DNA from: Apoda limacodes | Lineage: Eukaryota > Arthropoda > Insecta > Lepidoptera > Limacodidae | Direction of reading: 5' to 3' | Assembly (NCBI GenBank): GCA_946406115.1 | Contig: OX291562.1 | Coordinates: 10,074,001 to 10,138,000, forward strand | DNA length: 64,000 nt | Shown here: positions 10,690-23,228 of the stretch, in pieces | Layout of the letters: every line of letters begins with the position of its first letter | How positions within the stretch are numbered: the stretch's first letter is position 1 | The notes under the pieces: model-generated | The model's input: the letters and a program-made list of their open reading frames with translations, nothing else | Told to the model about the DNA's origin: nothing | Database searches by the model: none | Made by a program: the position numbers and the translations under genes

Positions 10690-12990
10690 GTTTGTTATCC
10701 TAACGTAGCCCCGTAGTCGGAGTACTTAAGTCTAATCCGCCCTATTCACCAGTCTAGCTACCTCCTTACAACTCCGATCATGTGTCATAATAACACAGCT
10801 ACCCCCTAAACACGATAAGTCATGAAGTTATAACGCTATGATAGTATATGAAATCTCACTGTAAGGACAAACCCACAAAACCGCATATCCGATTAACCCA
10901 CAGGTAATGTCGCTAGTCCCCCTATAAGTACCGTTGTATTCTAGTAAAGACCTATGAGAAATTCCTGAGAAGACGGACCGACGAGCTGAATACCTAGATG
11001 GTCCGACCATAAGCTCACTAGTTACCCCTCAGGCAAAGTTATATACTAATGGTAGTAGGTGAGAAGTCGCCCTAAGGAAGGACTATTAGATACATGAGTA
11101 AACTGTTAATAAAGTTACTGCCTCCCCTTAAGTAAAGTAGTAACTTTATAGTAATATATGAAAATCGCTTTAAAGAAGAACCCTTAGGTTCCGAAGAACC
11201 GTTAGACATATAAAAGTCCACTAATCAACTCACTGGCTTCCCCTTAAGTAAAAGTATGAACTTATAATAGTATATAGAAAATCATTAATGGACAGACGAG
11301 CCTATAAAGAACATGATTAATTTATTAGCAGACTCGTTATCGCCCCTTAAATGAAGTTATAAAATTGAAATTATGATAGGAGAAGTCCCCGTACAGATGA
11401 ACTAACAGATTAAATATATATGAATAATTCACAAATATACTCGCTGGCTGCCCTTTAAGTAAACGGACGGACCGACAGGTCTTGTATTTACATAGAAAAT
11501 CCACTAACGACCCCTTAAGTAACCTATAACCTACATAGCTAACCTATCAACAGTTCTCTAGCTTCCCCTTAAGTGAAAGTATAAACTTATAATAGTACTA
11601 GCTGTCCCGGCGAACGTTGTTCCGCTGCCGTCCCTCTGTACCCGGCGAAAGCTAGTTTTTACCTATAGTGCCCGAGTCCGGCTCGCACTTGACATATCGA
11701 GATAAAAACTATCCTATCTTTTAAGTTGGATCAAATAACAGATATTTACGAAGTTTGATCAAAATCGGTTCAGTAGTTTAGGAGTCCATTGAGGACAAAC
11801 ATTGTGACACGAGATTTATATATATTAAGATATAGAAAATCATTAGAGAGACAGACGGACCTATCAAGTACATAGATAAATTATTAGCAGAACTATTAAC
11901 AGACTCGTTATCTACCCCTTAAGTGAAATTAGGATAATACAGGAGAAATTATCTTAAAGACGGACTGACTGATAGTGTATATGAAAAGCCTGCCTACGGA
12001 CGAACAGACAGATTTAGAATCTACATAAATAATCTGCTCGACAACTCGTTAGCGACCTCTTAAGTGAAATTATAAAATCATAGTGGTATATATAGTACCT
12101 ACCACTATCCTTACTAGTTACCCCTTAACTGACTTTATAATCTTATAATAGTATATGGAGAATAACCGTGAAGGCGCTCTAACAGATTAGATACGAAACA
12201 ACCCACAAATTTACTCGCAGACTCCCCTTAAGTAAATATCATAACCTACGTAAGTAATTTACCAATAGATTTTCTCGCTTACCCTTAAGTGGAATGACGA
12301 ATGTAAAATAGTAAATAGAAACCCATTATGGAGACAGACGGACATACTAAGTACATGAAATAATTTATTGACAGACTCCTTAACGACCCGTTAAGTGAAA
12401 TTGTAAAATCGTAATGGTATTTGAGAAGCCACCCCAAAGACGGATAGACAATCTAAGTATATAAAGACCCTACCTCTATCCTTACTGACTTCACTTAGCA
12501 GACTTTATAGTCTTATAATAATATATGGAGAATCACCGTATAGACGAACTAACAGATTGAATACGAGACCACCCACAGATACACCCACGGACTTCCCCCT
12601 ATCGGTAGGTTTCCTAGCTCACCCTTAAGTGAAACGTCCAATGTAAGGTAGTATCGAGAAGACCATGATAGAGACAGATGAACATACTAAGTATACAAAT
12701 GAGTTATTAACAGGGGTTATAACGACCCCGTAAGTGGAAATATACACCAAAATGTTATATGTGGAATCACCTAAAACCCAGTGAAACAGATTACATGTAT
12801 TAGAAACCCACTGCAATTTTCCCTAACTACCCCTTAAGTAACCTTATAATAGTATACAGAGAAACATCGTCAAGACGAACTAACAGATTAGATGTAAGTG
12901 TATCCCTGAAATAAAACTGCAGCCTACCCCTTAAGTAAAGTAATGGATTTGCTCTAACCGTACCTGAAAATCCACATGCCTTTAGAATTA
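10690..12990. repeat. Degenerate ~105-bp satellite with ~339-bp higher-order period
   Basis: The key word 'ccccttaagt' or a variant recurs at about 11124, 11240, 11343, 11450, 11511, 11565, 11915, 12056, 12121, 12224, 12281, 12386, 12491, 12594, 12621, 12725, 12830 and 12927. Most steps are 97-116 bp, with some half-steps of 54-65. Weaker units reach back to about 10700. Units of like type recur every 333-339 bp in the second half (12283 to 12621, 12386 to 12725, 12491 to 12830), so three monomers and one short unit form a higher-order repeat. Each unit carries 'gacagacgga', 'actaagtacatg' or 'aactaacagatt'-type words. The array is interrupted at 11598-11830 by a Helitron. Short frames inside it are not genes. 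Confidence 0.85.
11598..11830 (-). mobile_element. 233-bp non-autonomous Helitron inside the satellite
   Basis: Read on the minus strand: host A, then TC ... CTAG, then host T. A short hairpin (gcggaac/gttcgc) lies about 10-15 bases before CTAG, as Helitrons have. Nearly identical to 62039-62272, with only a few changes. Joining the flanks gives 'aatagta' plus 'tatagaaaatcat', which matches the uninterrupted unit at 11267-11287. The insertion therefore left no duplication. Non-coding; mobilised in trans by a Rep/helicase element (family knowledge). Confidence 0.85.
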
Positions 12991-13278
12991 TTATTTTACC
13001 ACTATAATGAACGCCATCTGTGTACCAATCGTAAAACTACTCAACAGATCGATATCCTAGCTAACTATCTAATAATCTTGGAGATATCGATACGGCCTTA
13101 TAGATGGCGCGGTTGACAAAGACATTTTAGTATGGAATTCTGTCTAAATCTACTAATCCTAGTTTCCGGGTCGTCTACGTGTAACCCTAACTGGGAATCG
13201 TCCAGGAAAATTCACATATACAACCATTCCTTAAGGGTTCGTAAGTTGTTCTATCCAGAATCGCTGGGCCGCCCCAGA
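12991..13278. other. Satellite edge and unassigned DNA
   Basis: No more clear monomers. The plus frame starting at 13132 is not recognisable and is not called. Confidence 0.35.
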
Positions 13279-13375
13279 ATTATAGACATAGACATACATT
13301 TATTTGACATCAAAAACTCACAGTACAGAACAAGATACAAAAAACACAATGAAAATATTTAAAACTACAAGCAAA

Positions 13376-13445
13376 ATAAATAAAAGCATTTCTATAAAAT
13401 AAAAACATTTCTACATAACAAAAATATTTCTACAAAACGAACAAT
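13376..13445. repeat. 'aaaaacatttctac' short tandem repeat
   Basis: Three to four imperfect units of about 20 bp inside the putative 3' UTR of the minus-strand element. Confidence 0.6.
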
Positions 13446-13463
13446 CAAAATAAAATAGAATTT

Positions 13464-13670
13464 GTGAGTATTATGATGCCAAAAAGTGGACATCGACTTA
13501 GCAATGCTGCAGCACGGTTTGTTGCAGCGCTGATTTTCAGCGATGCCCAAAGGAAGGTGATTCCGTCAGACGATCTATCGCGTGTGTTGCAATTACATAT
13601 ATCCAAGAAGTATACATACATCATCATATATATGATGAATGAAGAAAATAAATTAATAGATAAAAAATAA
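13464..13670 (+). other. Unrecognised 68-codon open frame
   Basis: Plus-strand frame starting MSIMMPKSGHRLSNAAARF. Residues 1-50 have a balanced, protein-like composition (HRLSNAAARFVAALIFSD, then RKVIPSDDLSRVLQLHISKKY), unlike the low-complexity frames nearby. It lies in the antisense of the LINE 3' UTR. No family recognised; it may be an exapted or chance frame. Low confidence that it is a gene. Confidence 0.2.
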
Positions 13671-13794
13671 CAAGATATAGCTATATTCATACACTGACTA
13701 GTACTTAGCCCGTGCAGCTAGATTCGGCCACTGCAAACGAAATTCGTTTTTTTTGCAGTTGCAAATAGTAACTTTTTACTTTAGATTTGAATGT

Positions 13795-16664
13795 TTAAAA
13801 AGAATATTTTAAATTGCGAATAGGTGGGGAAACGTTGTTCCAGCACTTAGTGGCTGCATATCTAAAACTGCCTCGAAAAGCGGTCGTGCGATGGTGTGGA
13901 ATTTTTAATACGCTGTCTAATGTTCGCAGATTCCGCACGCTTTCCTCTTTTCTCCAGTTAAATTTATCATATAAATATTCAGGTATTCCAGACTTTATCA
14001 CCCCAAACATAAGTGATGCTAGATGTAGCTCTCTACGTTGAGTCATGTTAAGTAGATCTGCATGATTTAGAAAAGGGCTGACGTGACTATGTGGTGGAAT
14101 GTGGAAAATGAACCGGCAACAAGCGTTTTGTAATCTTTGGACTACTCGAGATGTTTTTGCCAGTAGCCTAGGACCGTACACGCCATCTGCATAACCTAAC
14201 TGCTAAGAATGAGTGAGTCACATAGTCTTATGTGGAGTTTTTCACTGAGAAAATCACGCACTCGGTATAATACCTTTAATCTATAAAAGCAGTTTCGAGC
14301 GATCTTGAGAAGTGACCTTCAAAGCGTAACGCGTCATCCATCAGCACTCCAAGGTTTCGAGCCTCCGAAACACGTTCAATTTGTTCACCGTAAATACTTA
14401 TAACTGGACTTTTTTTAAGTATACTGTCTATCTGCAGCTTGGACCCCATTACCATGTACTTAGTCTTAGTTGGATTAAGCACCAGAGCACTTACCCCCGA
14501 CCACAACGCTATTCTATGCAGATCCTAATTAACTTTAGCCATAGCAGCGTCACTTTCATTTGGGTTAAAAGACAAATACAACTGTAAATCGTCCGCATAC
14601 AAGTGATATCTACAGTGTAAGATTTGACTGAAGATGTCAGCTGTATATAAAATAAAAAGGATAGGCCATAAAATGGATCCCTGGGGTACTTCCCTGGTTA
14701 CAGGGTGTGGGTTCGAGAACTGTCGGCTGCCGTCAGGTTTGTTTACGCCAACGATTTGTGTACGATTGTTTAGATAGCTTGAGAACCATCTTATCGTATT
14801 GTGTTCAAAACCATAATAGTTGAGTTTGGACAGCAAAAGAGGAACACTGATGCAGTCGAAAACATGAGAAAAATCAAGTAGTACCATCATTGTCCTGTGA
14901 TGCCAGGATGTTATCCACAACATCGATTAAAGCCGTAGCAGTGCTGCGAGATTTTCTAAAACCTGATTGAAAAACTGGTAGTATGTTGCTACTTTCTAAA
15001 TAAGGTGTTATTTGCATGCAGACAGCTTTTTCTAGAATCTTAGAAAGACAACACGGAATGCTGATAGGGCGCAGATCCTTAAAATCTGAGACGTCTCTGC
15101 TTTTAGGCAAAGGAGTCACCAGGGCTACTTTCCAGGCGTCAGGAAAAGTGGCCGTCAGTATGGACATATGATAACAATAGCCGTGATAATTTCTAATGTA
15201 TATGGAAGTGTGAGTATTAACATATCTAGGGAGAGTCCATCATTACCAAGAGCATTAGATTTTAAGGTGTGTATATTTTCACTACTGTATTTTTATCGAC
15301 AAGCTTCAACATAAATGATGAATCTCTATACCTATGAAATTCAAAAAAGGTCATAGCAGATAAAGATGTGGTGTTATTTCCAGGAACTGTACAATAAAAT
15401 ATCAATTAATTTTATCAGGATCATTTAAATGATTCGGTAAATCAATGTCACGCGATTTGCCCGATATGTTTATAGTGTTTTTTCCACAGCGTTCGAGGGT
15501 TGTTTGTATTGCAATTGATGTACTGAGTAAAAAATGCACGTTTTTCATTATTTATTGCAAGGTGGACACATTTCTTGAGCTCTTTATAATAGTTTTTATG
15601 TAGCCAGTAGCGCGGTAATGTTTATAAGCCTTATTTCTTAAAAGCATCATCTGTCGCACTGTGTAAATAATCCAAGGGTAAGATTTTTCTTTGACTTTTA
15701 CGCTTTTTACCGGAGCAAAAAAATAAAAGAGAGTAAGTAGAATAGAATTAAACCGAGTTATCATGTGGTTCACGTCAGACTTACAAATGATAGATTCCCA
15801 GTCGATCGCACTTATTTCCCTATTAAAATTAAAAAAATCAATATCTTTTAGCGGGCGGAATGTAAACTGTCGTGGGGGAGGTTTAGTTATTTTTATATGC
15901 ATTTCGCAAGTCAAGAAACCATGACTTCTTAAGCTAGGTATAAAATCTACAAGTGTGTTACGTACAAGGAAGTCGCAACAAATTAAATGTATTTGGGTTT
16001 CGCTATACCCGGTAAAATGGGTGGGTCGGTTTACATATTGAGTCATATTTAAATAATGAATAAAATTATAAAGTGTTTGAATCTGAAATCAATAAATTTA
16101 TATTAAAATCACCTAACAGTATAACGTAATCGTTATCATGAAAGGATATAATCATGTCAGTCAAAGTATCAAAGAAAGTATCGACATCGAGCCACAGCGG
16201 TCGATATGCGGTGCCCACGTTAAGTTTTATGCCATTTAAAGTCAACCTAAGCAACAAGCGGCGAGGCGGGGACTGGGTGCTTGTACACTTTCGCCGCGAT
16301 CCCGCGCCGCACGTAAAAACCAACCCCACCACCGCGCGCACGCACGCTGGCCGGGCGGGGAACGTGCAGTAACTGGTAATCGGGAACTGTGGGGGCACGA
16401 CAGTCAGGACCCTCGCGCAGCCAGGTTTCGTTTATGGCCATTATGTCAACATTGTAGTTTTCCATTGCCACAACAAATTCCTCGTGTTTTACCTAGTGAA
16501 CCGGGGTTAAGAAGACCAAATTTAATGTTAGCTTTCTTAGGAGCCATAGGTAACAGTAAATAAACAATAAATACTCGTGAGGCTGTGTAGCATAAATAAA
16601 ATTTGATATATATTTCTACATTAAAACTCGGCATGTCATGTATGATAGGAACAGAATATAGCAT
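13795..16664 (-). pseudogene. Endonuclease-reverse transcriptase ORF2 (CR1/L2-like), broken
   Basis: Encodes the protein that nicks target DNA and reverse-transcribes the element RNA. In order on the minus strand: endonuclease with MAINETWLREG and GGGVGFYVRRG (16471-16247), LLGDFNINLL (about 16110), and a linker region (16046-15552). The RT follows with LVTPLPKSRD..LRPISI and FQSGFRKSRSTATALIDV (15167-14874), VLLDFSHVFDCISVPLL, VPQGSILWPILFILY and YADDLQLYLSF (14923-14525), thumb NPTKTKYMVMG (14506-14276), and a C-terminal SRVVQRLQNACCRFIF..GIPEYLYDKF..KCWNNVSPPIR region (14181-13795). YADD is intact. At least five frameshifts or stops separate these blocks, and the endonuclease SDH motif is changed near 15940. 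Pseudogene. Confidence 0.9.
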
Positions 16665-17254
16665 AAAAAAATAAATAGATATTTTAATAAAACGAGTTAC
16701 GCTTACAACTACATAAAATATTATTATATAGGTAGGTATACTACAAAAGCAACAAGAAATAAAATAAAAAAAATAGAAATATCATCAAAGAACCTTTAGT
16801 TTTTGTGTAATATAATTTAAATAAATAATTTATTTAAATAATTTATTTAAATAATAATTTATATAAAGAAAAATGTTTTTTAGGATAAACCGACAAATGC
16901 GTTAGTAAAGCGACGCGACTACTATGTCCTAATTTTGTTGGCATCGTAACACTCACGCTAGCGTTAATATTAAGCAGTAAAAAACATAAAACCAATATAC
17001 AAACTAGTATTTTTGACAAAGACATGAATAGCGATCAGTTTGGTCGATTAAAGAATAAATGGTCAGATTTTCTTACAAATTGCCTGTGCGTCGAAACGCT
17101 CAGCTGTCGTCCCGGAGGGAAAAAGGGGGCCGCGGTATGCGCAGAATTCGCAAATTCGCTCTCCGCGCATGTGGAGTCTAAACGTACTGCTCGACGGTCT
17201 AAGACTAATATACGTTGGTCCGGTTTTGTTTTAGTATCTCGCAAACCCAACTAA

Positions 17255-18431
17255 GTCTAGAATTGGGTTTATGATCACAATCTATGGGGATTATCTACAT
17301 CCGGATGTAAGAGTTTATGGAAATCAATACTATAAAATCGAGACGAACCCGAAAGTTCGCCTAACTTATAAACAAGACTGTTCCTACCTTATCGCCGAAA
17401 TGAATATTGAAAATTAATTATTATTTATAATTTGGTTTTGAACAGCCCTAAAGACCTTGGGTACCGTCCAACCTTAAGCAGCTTATCAAATGTACCGTCA
17501 TATCATCTGACTAACGCCTTGGACCCTTTAACAAGGAAGGCATATAACAGCCAATTCTGGACAGACTCGTAGATAGGTTTAATCAGACTAGCTTACCTTG
17601 TGGCTTCGCCCTTTCCTGTCGTAGTAATTGAGTAGGTGGTTGAACATTGACCTTTCGTACATTGTACCCTAAACTGTTATTAAGGATAGGTAAGTAGGGC
17701 CCGCCACCAACTCCTACATTTGTAACACTACGGAGGTGGCAAACAAACAGGCGACCGTATATTTAACCTTACTACTGTGACTAACTACTGAACTCAGGGG
17801 AACGTTTCTTTATTATTTGAATACGGGCGATTCGAACCCGAGACCCCTTAGGTTTAAACCACCACTAGTCCTGGGAGGCTATACTCACTCGAAACATACC
17901 CCGTGTAAGCTAGTTTCACAAAGAAATAATAAAATAGGTGAGCAATTACATATATAGTTATGTGGTAAATTGTTCATTAAAGTAATTAAGGCGACGGAAC
18001 GCCTAATTTAACACACAATAAGTATGTTTAAGGTATTTTGTAAGGGAGACATATCCACACCCAGGCAACACATTAGCCGAGTCAAATAAGGGCTTGCCCT
18101 TTTCTGAGTGTTTAGAACTTAACGTTTCGGCCATCCATACAACAATTTCGAGCCCCGTCAGTTAGTAGAGAATTGTGTATGGTTATACTAATACGTTTCT
18201 CAACAGGGTGATTCATGGAGAAGAATAGAACAAATCCTGACCCACTAGCGTCACCTCATAGCCTGTTAATAAAGTTTGGTCAAGGTTGCTTTCCTGTCAT
18301 TTCCATCTTAAATGGTTCAGTCAAGGACACAATTTAAACAGTATAAAACAATAAAATAAAGCCTAGATAGCTTAATTAAAAATGACTCGTTAGATTAATG
18401 TCGAGGCCATGAAAGACATGGGAAGTTTACG
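17255..18431. other. C-skewed unassigned block B, with degenerate tRNA-like motif
   Basis: No coding frame. On the minus strand 'ctcgggttcgaatcgccc' (about 17827-17848) is a good B box with a possible D-arm upstream, so a tRNA-derived SINE head is possible. At about 17725-17755 'acggaggtggcaaacaaac' resembles the CR1-like 3' end seen at 41464. The plus strand has clearly more C than G. Confidence 0.45.
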
Positions 18432-21230
18432 TTTATAATAAATAAATAAATAAATAAAATTTTATTTCAGATATTATTTCCATATATGGTTAGTAAGTTT
18501 ATTAGTAACAATTGTACTTAAAAACTATGTTAGTAATTGTTAATTATTATTATATTAATGTATATATTGGCCTAAAGCTGTCTGCATCCAGTGCATCTGG
18601 ATGGGGCAGTCAGGTCTAGCAGCAATCATCATCAGGATGCTGTTGTCACTGGCACGAAGTCGCTGCAGAAGGGAGACCGCTTTCTTACGCATAATGGCGT
18701 GGAACCCATCTGTAAGAGCCTCTGCGAACATTCCCGATGCGCTGCAGCGCCACGGCAGTCCCAGCAGCATCCTGAATGCATTATTGTACTGTACTCGTAG
18801 CACATTGTAGGCTCGGCGCGTATAGCTCACCCACAGGCCACTCGAATAAAATGACTGACAGAACGCTTTGAACAGAGCAAACCTGCGGGCAAGTATATTG
18901 CTCCTCACCGACAACGCCGTGATGACATGCCCTAAATATTTAAACCTATAAACCACTTTAAGTGGCGACCCATTTAGACACAAGGGTGGCACACAGCGTG
19001 GCTTGTGCTTCGGTGAACGAAACACCATACACTTTTATTTGTGTTGTATATTAGGCCATGTGCCGCCACGTATGTCTCGCAGGTCGAAAGAAGCTTCCTC
19101 AGACCACCTATTGAAGAACTGAGCATCATCATGTCGTCCGCGTAGTTGATGTTGTTTACACAAGTGTCATCAATATGGCAACCAACATGCATGCTGCTCA
19201 GCCTCTCAACAAGCTGGTTAATATACAAATTAAACAGGAGAGGAGAGCTTAGGCCCCTGACTCCTCCGACAGAGCATCAGCCCACCTTATCTGATTTTTC
19301 TGCTGTGAGTACCAGTATTTTACCAGAGCTATATACTTTTCCGGCACATCCGCGTCTCCAAGCTTGTCCCATAGTAAATCGTAGACAACCATATCAAAAG
19401 CTTTTGACAAGTCGAGGAAACACGCATAAACCGGTGTACTTCTGTTAGTGTAGTACTTGACAGTATGTCTTAGAGTCAAAATTGCACTCTCAGTCGAGAC
19501 ACCTGCTTTAAAGCCGAACTGGGCATCATGTACACTGATGTATTCCGAGAGAAAGCTATTTAAAATACTGTCAAGCACTTTCGCTGCAGTGGTAGCTAGT
19601 GAGATAGGCCGATAGTGACTCAGGTCATAGGTGTCACCTGTCTTATTTTTTGCTATTGGAACGACTATGGTTCGTATTAATGCTTCTGGTAAATAAGAGT
19701 GAGTGTGCATTGGGCACATGGTGAAAAATCATGAAAGAACCCGAGGAAGATGTATTCCTGCATATTTAAAGTGTTCGATGCTGAGACCATCACGACCTGG
19801 AGACTTTCCACGCTGCATGTTATTGATAATTTTAGACACACTCTTAGCTGGTATTTTTATATTACTTTCAGTCATTCTGGTCTCACCATCATACATAGCT
19901 CGAAGTCGACGATCGTACTGAAAAATACTCTCTAAAGGCTTCAGCAATATCCTTATGTTCATTTGCGCCACCCACACCCGTCGGAAGGTTCGAACCAACA
20001 TTCATAGTTTTGGTGTTTTTCCAAAAAGTCTTAATATCCCTGACTGAATGGTTAGAGGCAAGTTGGTCCATCTGAAGTTGGTTCTGCCTATCCTGACACC
20101 ACTTTAATTTTGCTTTAAAGTGTTTTCTTGCCTCTCTCATTTCAATAAACACTTTGCCATTATTCGGACGGCCAGCTAAAATCCACATTTTATATTTAAG
20201 ACGCGCCTCACGGCGTGGGCCCGCAACAAACTTGTTCCAACCAGTTATGTACCCCCCCTTCTTACGGCATTTAGTCCTATATGTACCAATAGCTGCCTGT
20301 GAAAGAATATCTACAATGATAATATACATGTTATCGAGGACACTACAATGTTCCTTGTTTTTACACATTTTAGCACTATATTCACTAAGTTCTTGTGGAA
20401 AATCTATTAGCTTTAATTTAGAATTACAAATTTCATGATATTGATTGATTTGTTTTATATGTCTTTCGACCAATATAACCTTATTGGCTTGTTTATTCGA
20501 TTTTAATTCAGTAACTTTAGGCTTTAGTTTGTTAAGGTTAAACTGAAGTACGAGTGAATAGTGATCAGACCAGTACACGTCATATTGAACTGTCACGTCA
20601 ACGACTGTATCTCGAGCAGACTGAGTGACGATGCAATGGTCCAGCCACCTATCACAGCCATGAGTGTCACTATGATATGTATATGTATCGCTAGCACACA
20701 TATCAATATCTACACATAACAAATCATAATCTTGACAAAACTCTATAATTTCTTTGTAAAATAATTCATTTGGATGCGCATTAAAGTCTCCTAATATATA
20801 AACATCCCCAACACCTTTATTCTCCTCTACTTCAACTATAGAACGAATAACACTGAGACATTCAGTAAACTCCACAATGTTATCATAAGAGTTTACAGGC
20901 ATGTAAACACTGAATATGATACTCGTACGTATCACACTGTATAAGCGACACTGTGTCGAAGGCACTTTTGAGCCATAGCAGCGCAACACCACCATAGGGC
21001 CTACCGCTCAAAGGGCCCGCTATCGTGTCGACTGCAGACGTCCCTGAGCACCCGAAGTGGTCATCAATAGTGCTGAGTAGTAATAGATCGTGTGGAAGTA
21101 ACCATGTCTCCTGGAGAGCTACCACATCAGCTGATTGGCACAACATCCGAACTCCTTCCATTGATCTTTTTAAAGATTTACAGTTTAAACTGACCAGATT
21201 GCTGTATATATCCATTAAGACGGTATATTC
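18432..21230 (-). mobile_element. Second non-LTR retrotransposon, nearly full ORF2
   Basis: Minus-strand element. The coding part is described separately. The plus-strand sequence 'aataaataaataaataaa' at 18437-18458 reads as a TTTA microsatellite tail at its 3' end. The 5' border near 21220-21260 is not defined by a duplication that I can see. No ORF1 (gag-like) is visible upstream. Confidence 0.75.
18555..21215 (-). pseudogene. Endonuclease-reverse transcriptase ORF2, degraded
   Basis: The N-terminus MDIYSNLVSLNCKSLKRSM begins the endonuclease, with VVALQETWLLPHD (21215-20883). After a frameshift a 368-codon block (20995-19889) holds YILGDFNAHP, RWLDHCIV and YWSDHYSLVL, so the endonuclease catalytic motifs are preserved. 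The RT starts MQRGKSPGRDGLSIEHFKYAG (20001-19729), then SHYRPISLATTAAKVLDSIL, AQFGFKAGVSTESAIL and CFLDLSKAFDMV (19719-19249). NYADDMMMLSSSIGGLRKLL (19228-18974) and VYRFKYLGHVIT follow, and a C-terminal region runs to 18555. At least four frame breaks lie between blocks, and the GVPQG region is missing or damaged between 19249 and 19228. The 'IGGLRKLL..HGLIYNT' thumb suggests a CR1/Zenon-like clade, from memory. Confidence 0.9.
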
Positions 21231-21634
21231 AATAAGTAGTTATCAAAGTTTTAAATATTTTATGTAATAATATTATATTTTATTTTAATTTATTTTTAAT
21301 TTAATTTTATGTGTCTTGTGGTTGCCTCTCCGCGCTTTGGTAGTTTACAAAACGCCTAACGCTTTATTTTCACACAGGTATAAAATATTTAAATGTTGAC
21401 ACAATAATTAAGTTTCTAAATCTATCTGTTGCAGTAATGGGTAGGATGGAGGTTCTTATTTATCTATGAATTCCTTAAGGAGATTGGGTTAAAAATCCCA
21501 CATTAAATTTTAGCCACCCATTACCTAGACGGAATCTAATCCGGATCTCACACAACCAATTTTGTTATCTAAATATTACTCAATTAATTTCTTTATCTTA
21601 TTACATTAATGGCCTGACAAATAAACCATACGAA

Positions 21635-21662
21635 TTATATATATATATATATATATATATAT
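21635..21662. repeat. (TA)n microsatellite
   Basis: About 14 uninterrupted TA units. Confidence 0.9.
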
Positions 21663-22267
21663 TTCGTTTAGATCCGGGTCAGATTTTCCTACAAGTTCAG
21701 CTTCCTCACTTGTCACCGGCGAAAGGCGGAAATGGAGCCAACTTGGATCTAAATTCGGTCAGCCCCTCCTCACACCCTCAAATTCTATAGGCTTGCAGTT
21801 AACCTAGTCTATTCCTAACATCAAGCCCCGATTTTCACTAATCTTATAACAAGTCAGACCCCGCTTGTAGAACCCCTACTGTGACTGCCCCGTCCTCGCA
21901 TACCTCTACCTACCAAAGGTCTGCTTGCTTTTGGGGGTCATCATACTGCAAAGCAGCAGGTATTCGGTATAAAATTATTACGATAGTAGATAGCAAATAT
22001 AGAAATATCATCAAACACAATAGTCAGTTACATACAACCGAATCGTTTCACTTTAATGAGCACCTACCGAATTGTGTAGGCCTTTCTATAATAGGAATAC
22101 AGGACAGGGTCTACACAAGGATTATCCTACCGAGCCGTATGGGTAAACCCCTTCACCTCCGACTCAGATCAGTGTGCGAAATTTCTACCCAGGGCTCGTG
22201 TAGGGTTTTCTTTAATAATAATATACATATAATACGCAGGACAAGGTCTACACAAGGATTATTCTAC

Positions 22268-22359
22268 CTAAAACATCTTAAAAATCGTAATCAACCTAAC
22301 CTGTATCGTAATCTACCTAAAACATCTTAAAAATCGTAATCAACCTAACCTGTACCATT
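22268..22359 (+). repeat. 51-bp tandem duplication
   Basis: The segment beginning 'cctaaaacatcttaaaaatc' and ending 'aacctaacctgta' is present twice in a row, nearly identical, so it is recent. Confidence 0.85.
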
Positions 22360-23228
22360 AGCTCTTTAAGGGGGACCTACTTCACTGGACTTCAACCTCT
22401 ATCTCCGTTGGCCTGATAACAATTCATCGTTCCTCCACAACTTTATACCCTAGTCTCAATTCTAGACTTAATTAGTTTCCTATTTAATCAAATCAGGGCT
22501 TAGTTACGGGTTTTTCTCCCAAAAAGTATCACAAAATTAACAACATCATGTTAAAAGACACCAATGCCTGTAGGAACCTTTTACTCCACGAGATTTTCTA
22601 CAAAAATCGGCAGTCCCCTTTCATTAGAGAGTTCATAACCAACAATGTCAGCAAATTACCTCTGCACTTTTAATATGTAACTTTTTAGATTACCCCAAAT
22701 TTACAACTAAGATCCCGGACGAAACCCCAACCCAAAAGTTAATCCTTTTAAATCTTCCCCTACCAATCCTTCACTTTGACCAAGGTGGCATTCTACGCGG
22801 TCCCTTACACAGTCTTTACATCATCGCATAAAGAAAATCCCTCACAAAGCCCCATAGTACAAAACCATCAATATGAAACTGACATTGCTAGCCTCAGTTC
22901 TCACAAAAAGACACTTACTGTAACTTACTGTAACTTTATGTCGGCGAGGCGTGCACGGCAACGGTATTATATTTCTTCAAATCTTTGTACGTCTTGTCCT
23001 TCACCCTTCCTCAGAAACCAGAATGCGACCAGCCTCGCGGCACGATGATAGTGAAAAAGGGTGCCGCGTGTCTGTGGTCTTCTCACATTTCTCCCTTACG
23101 GGAAAATGGGGTAACTGTCTTTAGGCTTCGCCCATCTGCAGTGGTATTCTTCGCTACTTTGCACCGAAAGTAGGTTTCTGGGGGTTGACTTATGTCAAAT
23201 TGGTCCTCTTTGCTTGGTGTTTAATTAT

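Larger units (their letters stand above)
13279..17254 (-). mobile_element. CR1/L2-like non-LTR retrotransposon, degraded full-length-like copy
   Basis: The minus-strand element has a GC-rich candidate 5' UTR (about 16690-17254), endonuclease (about 16500-15600), RT (about 15170-14270), a C-terminal region to 13795 and a 3' UTR ending in 'gtcaaataaatgtatgtctatgtctat' near 13279, a TATGTC-type tail typical of CR1-group elements. The C-rich skew of the flanking DNA stops at both proposed ends, which supports the borders. Both ends are inferred. Stops and frameshifts throughout make it inactive. Confidence 0.7.
21231..22940. other. C-skewed unassigned block C
   Basis: No coding frame recognised on either strand. 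Strong C-over-G skew; for example 22381-22440 has 20 C against 7 G. It includes a (TA)n tract and a short tandem duplication, listed separately. The words 'ggtctacacaaggattat' recur at 22109 and 22247. Confidence 0.45.

Noticed and set aside
17255..22940. Skewed blocks as sequence reversed without complementing (a data error)
   Set aside because: A good B box and recognisable repeat words in block B read correctly in the given orientation.
22776..23173. Two plus frames of 62-90 codons
   Set aside because: In the skewed block and antisense to the jockey 3' UTR; no motif.
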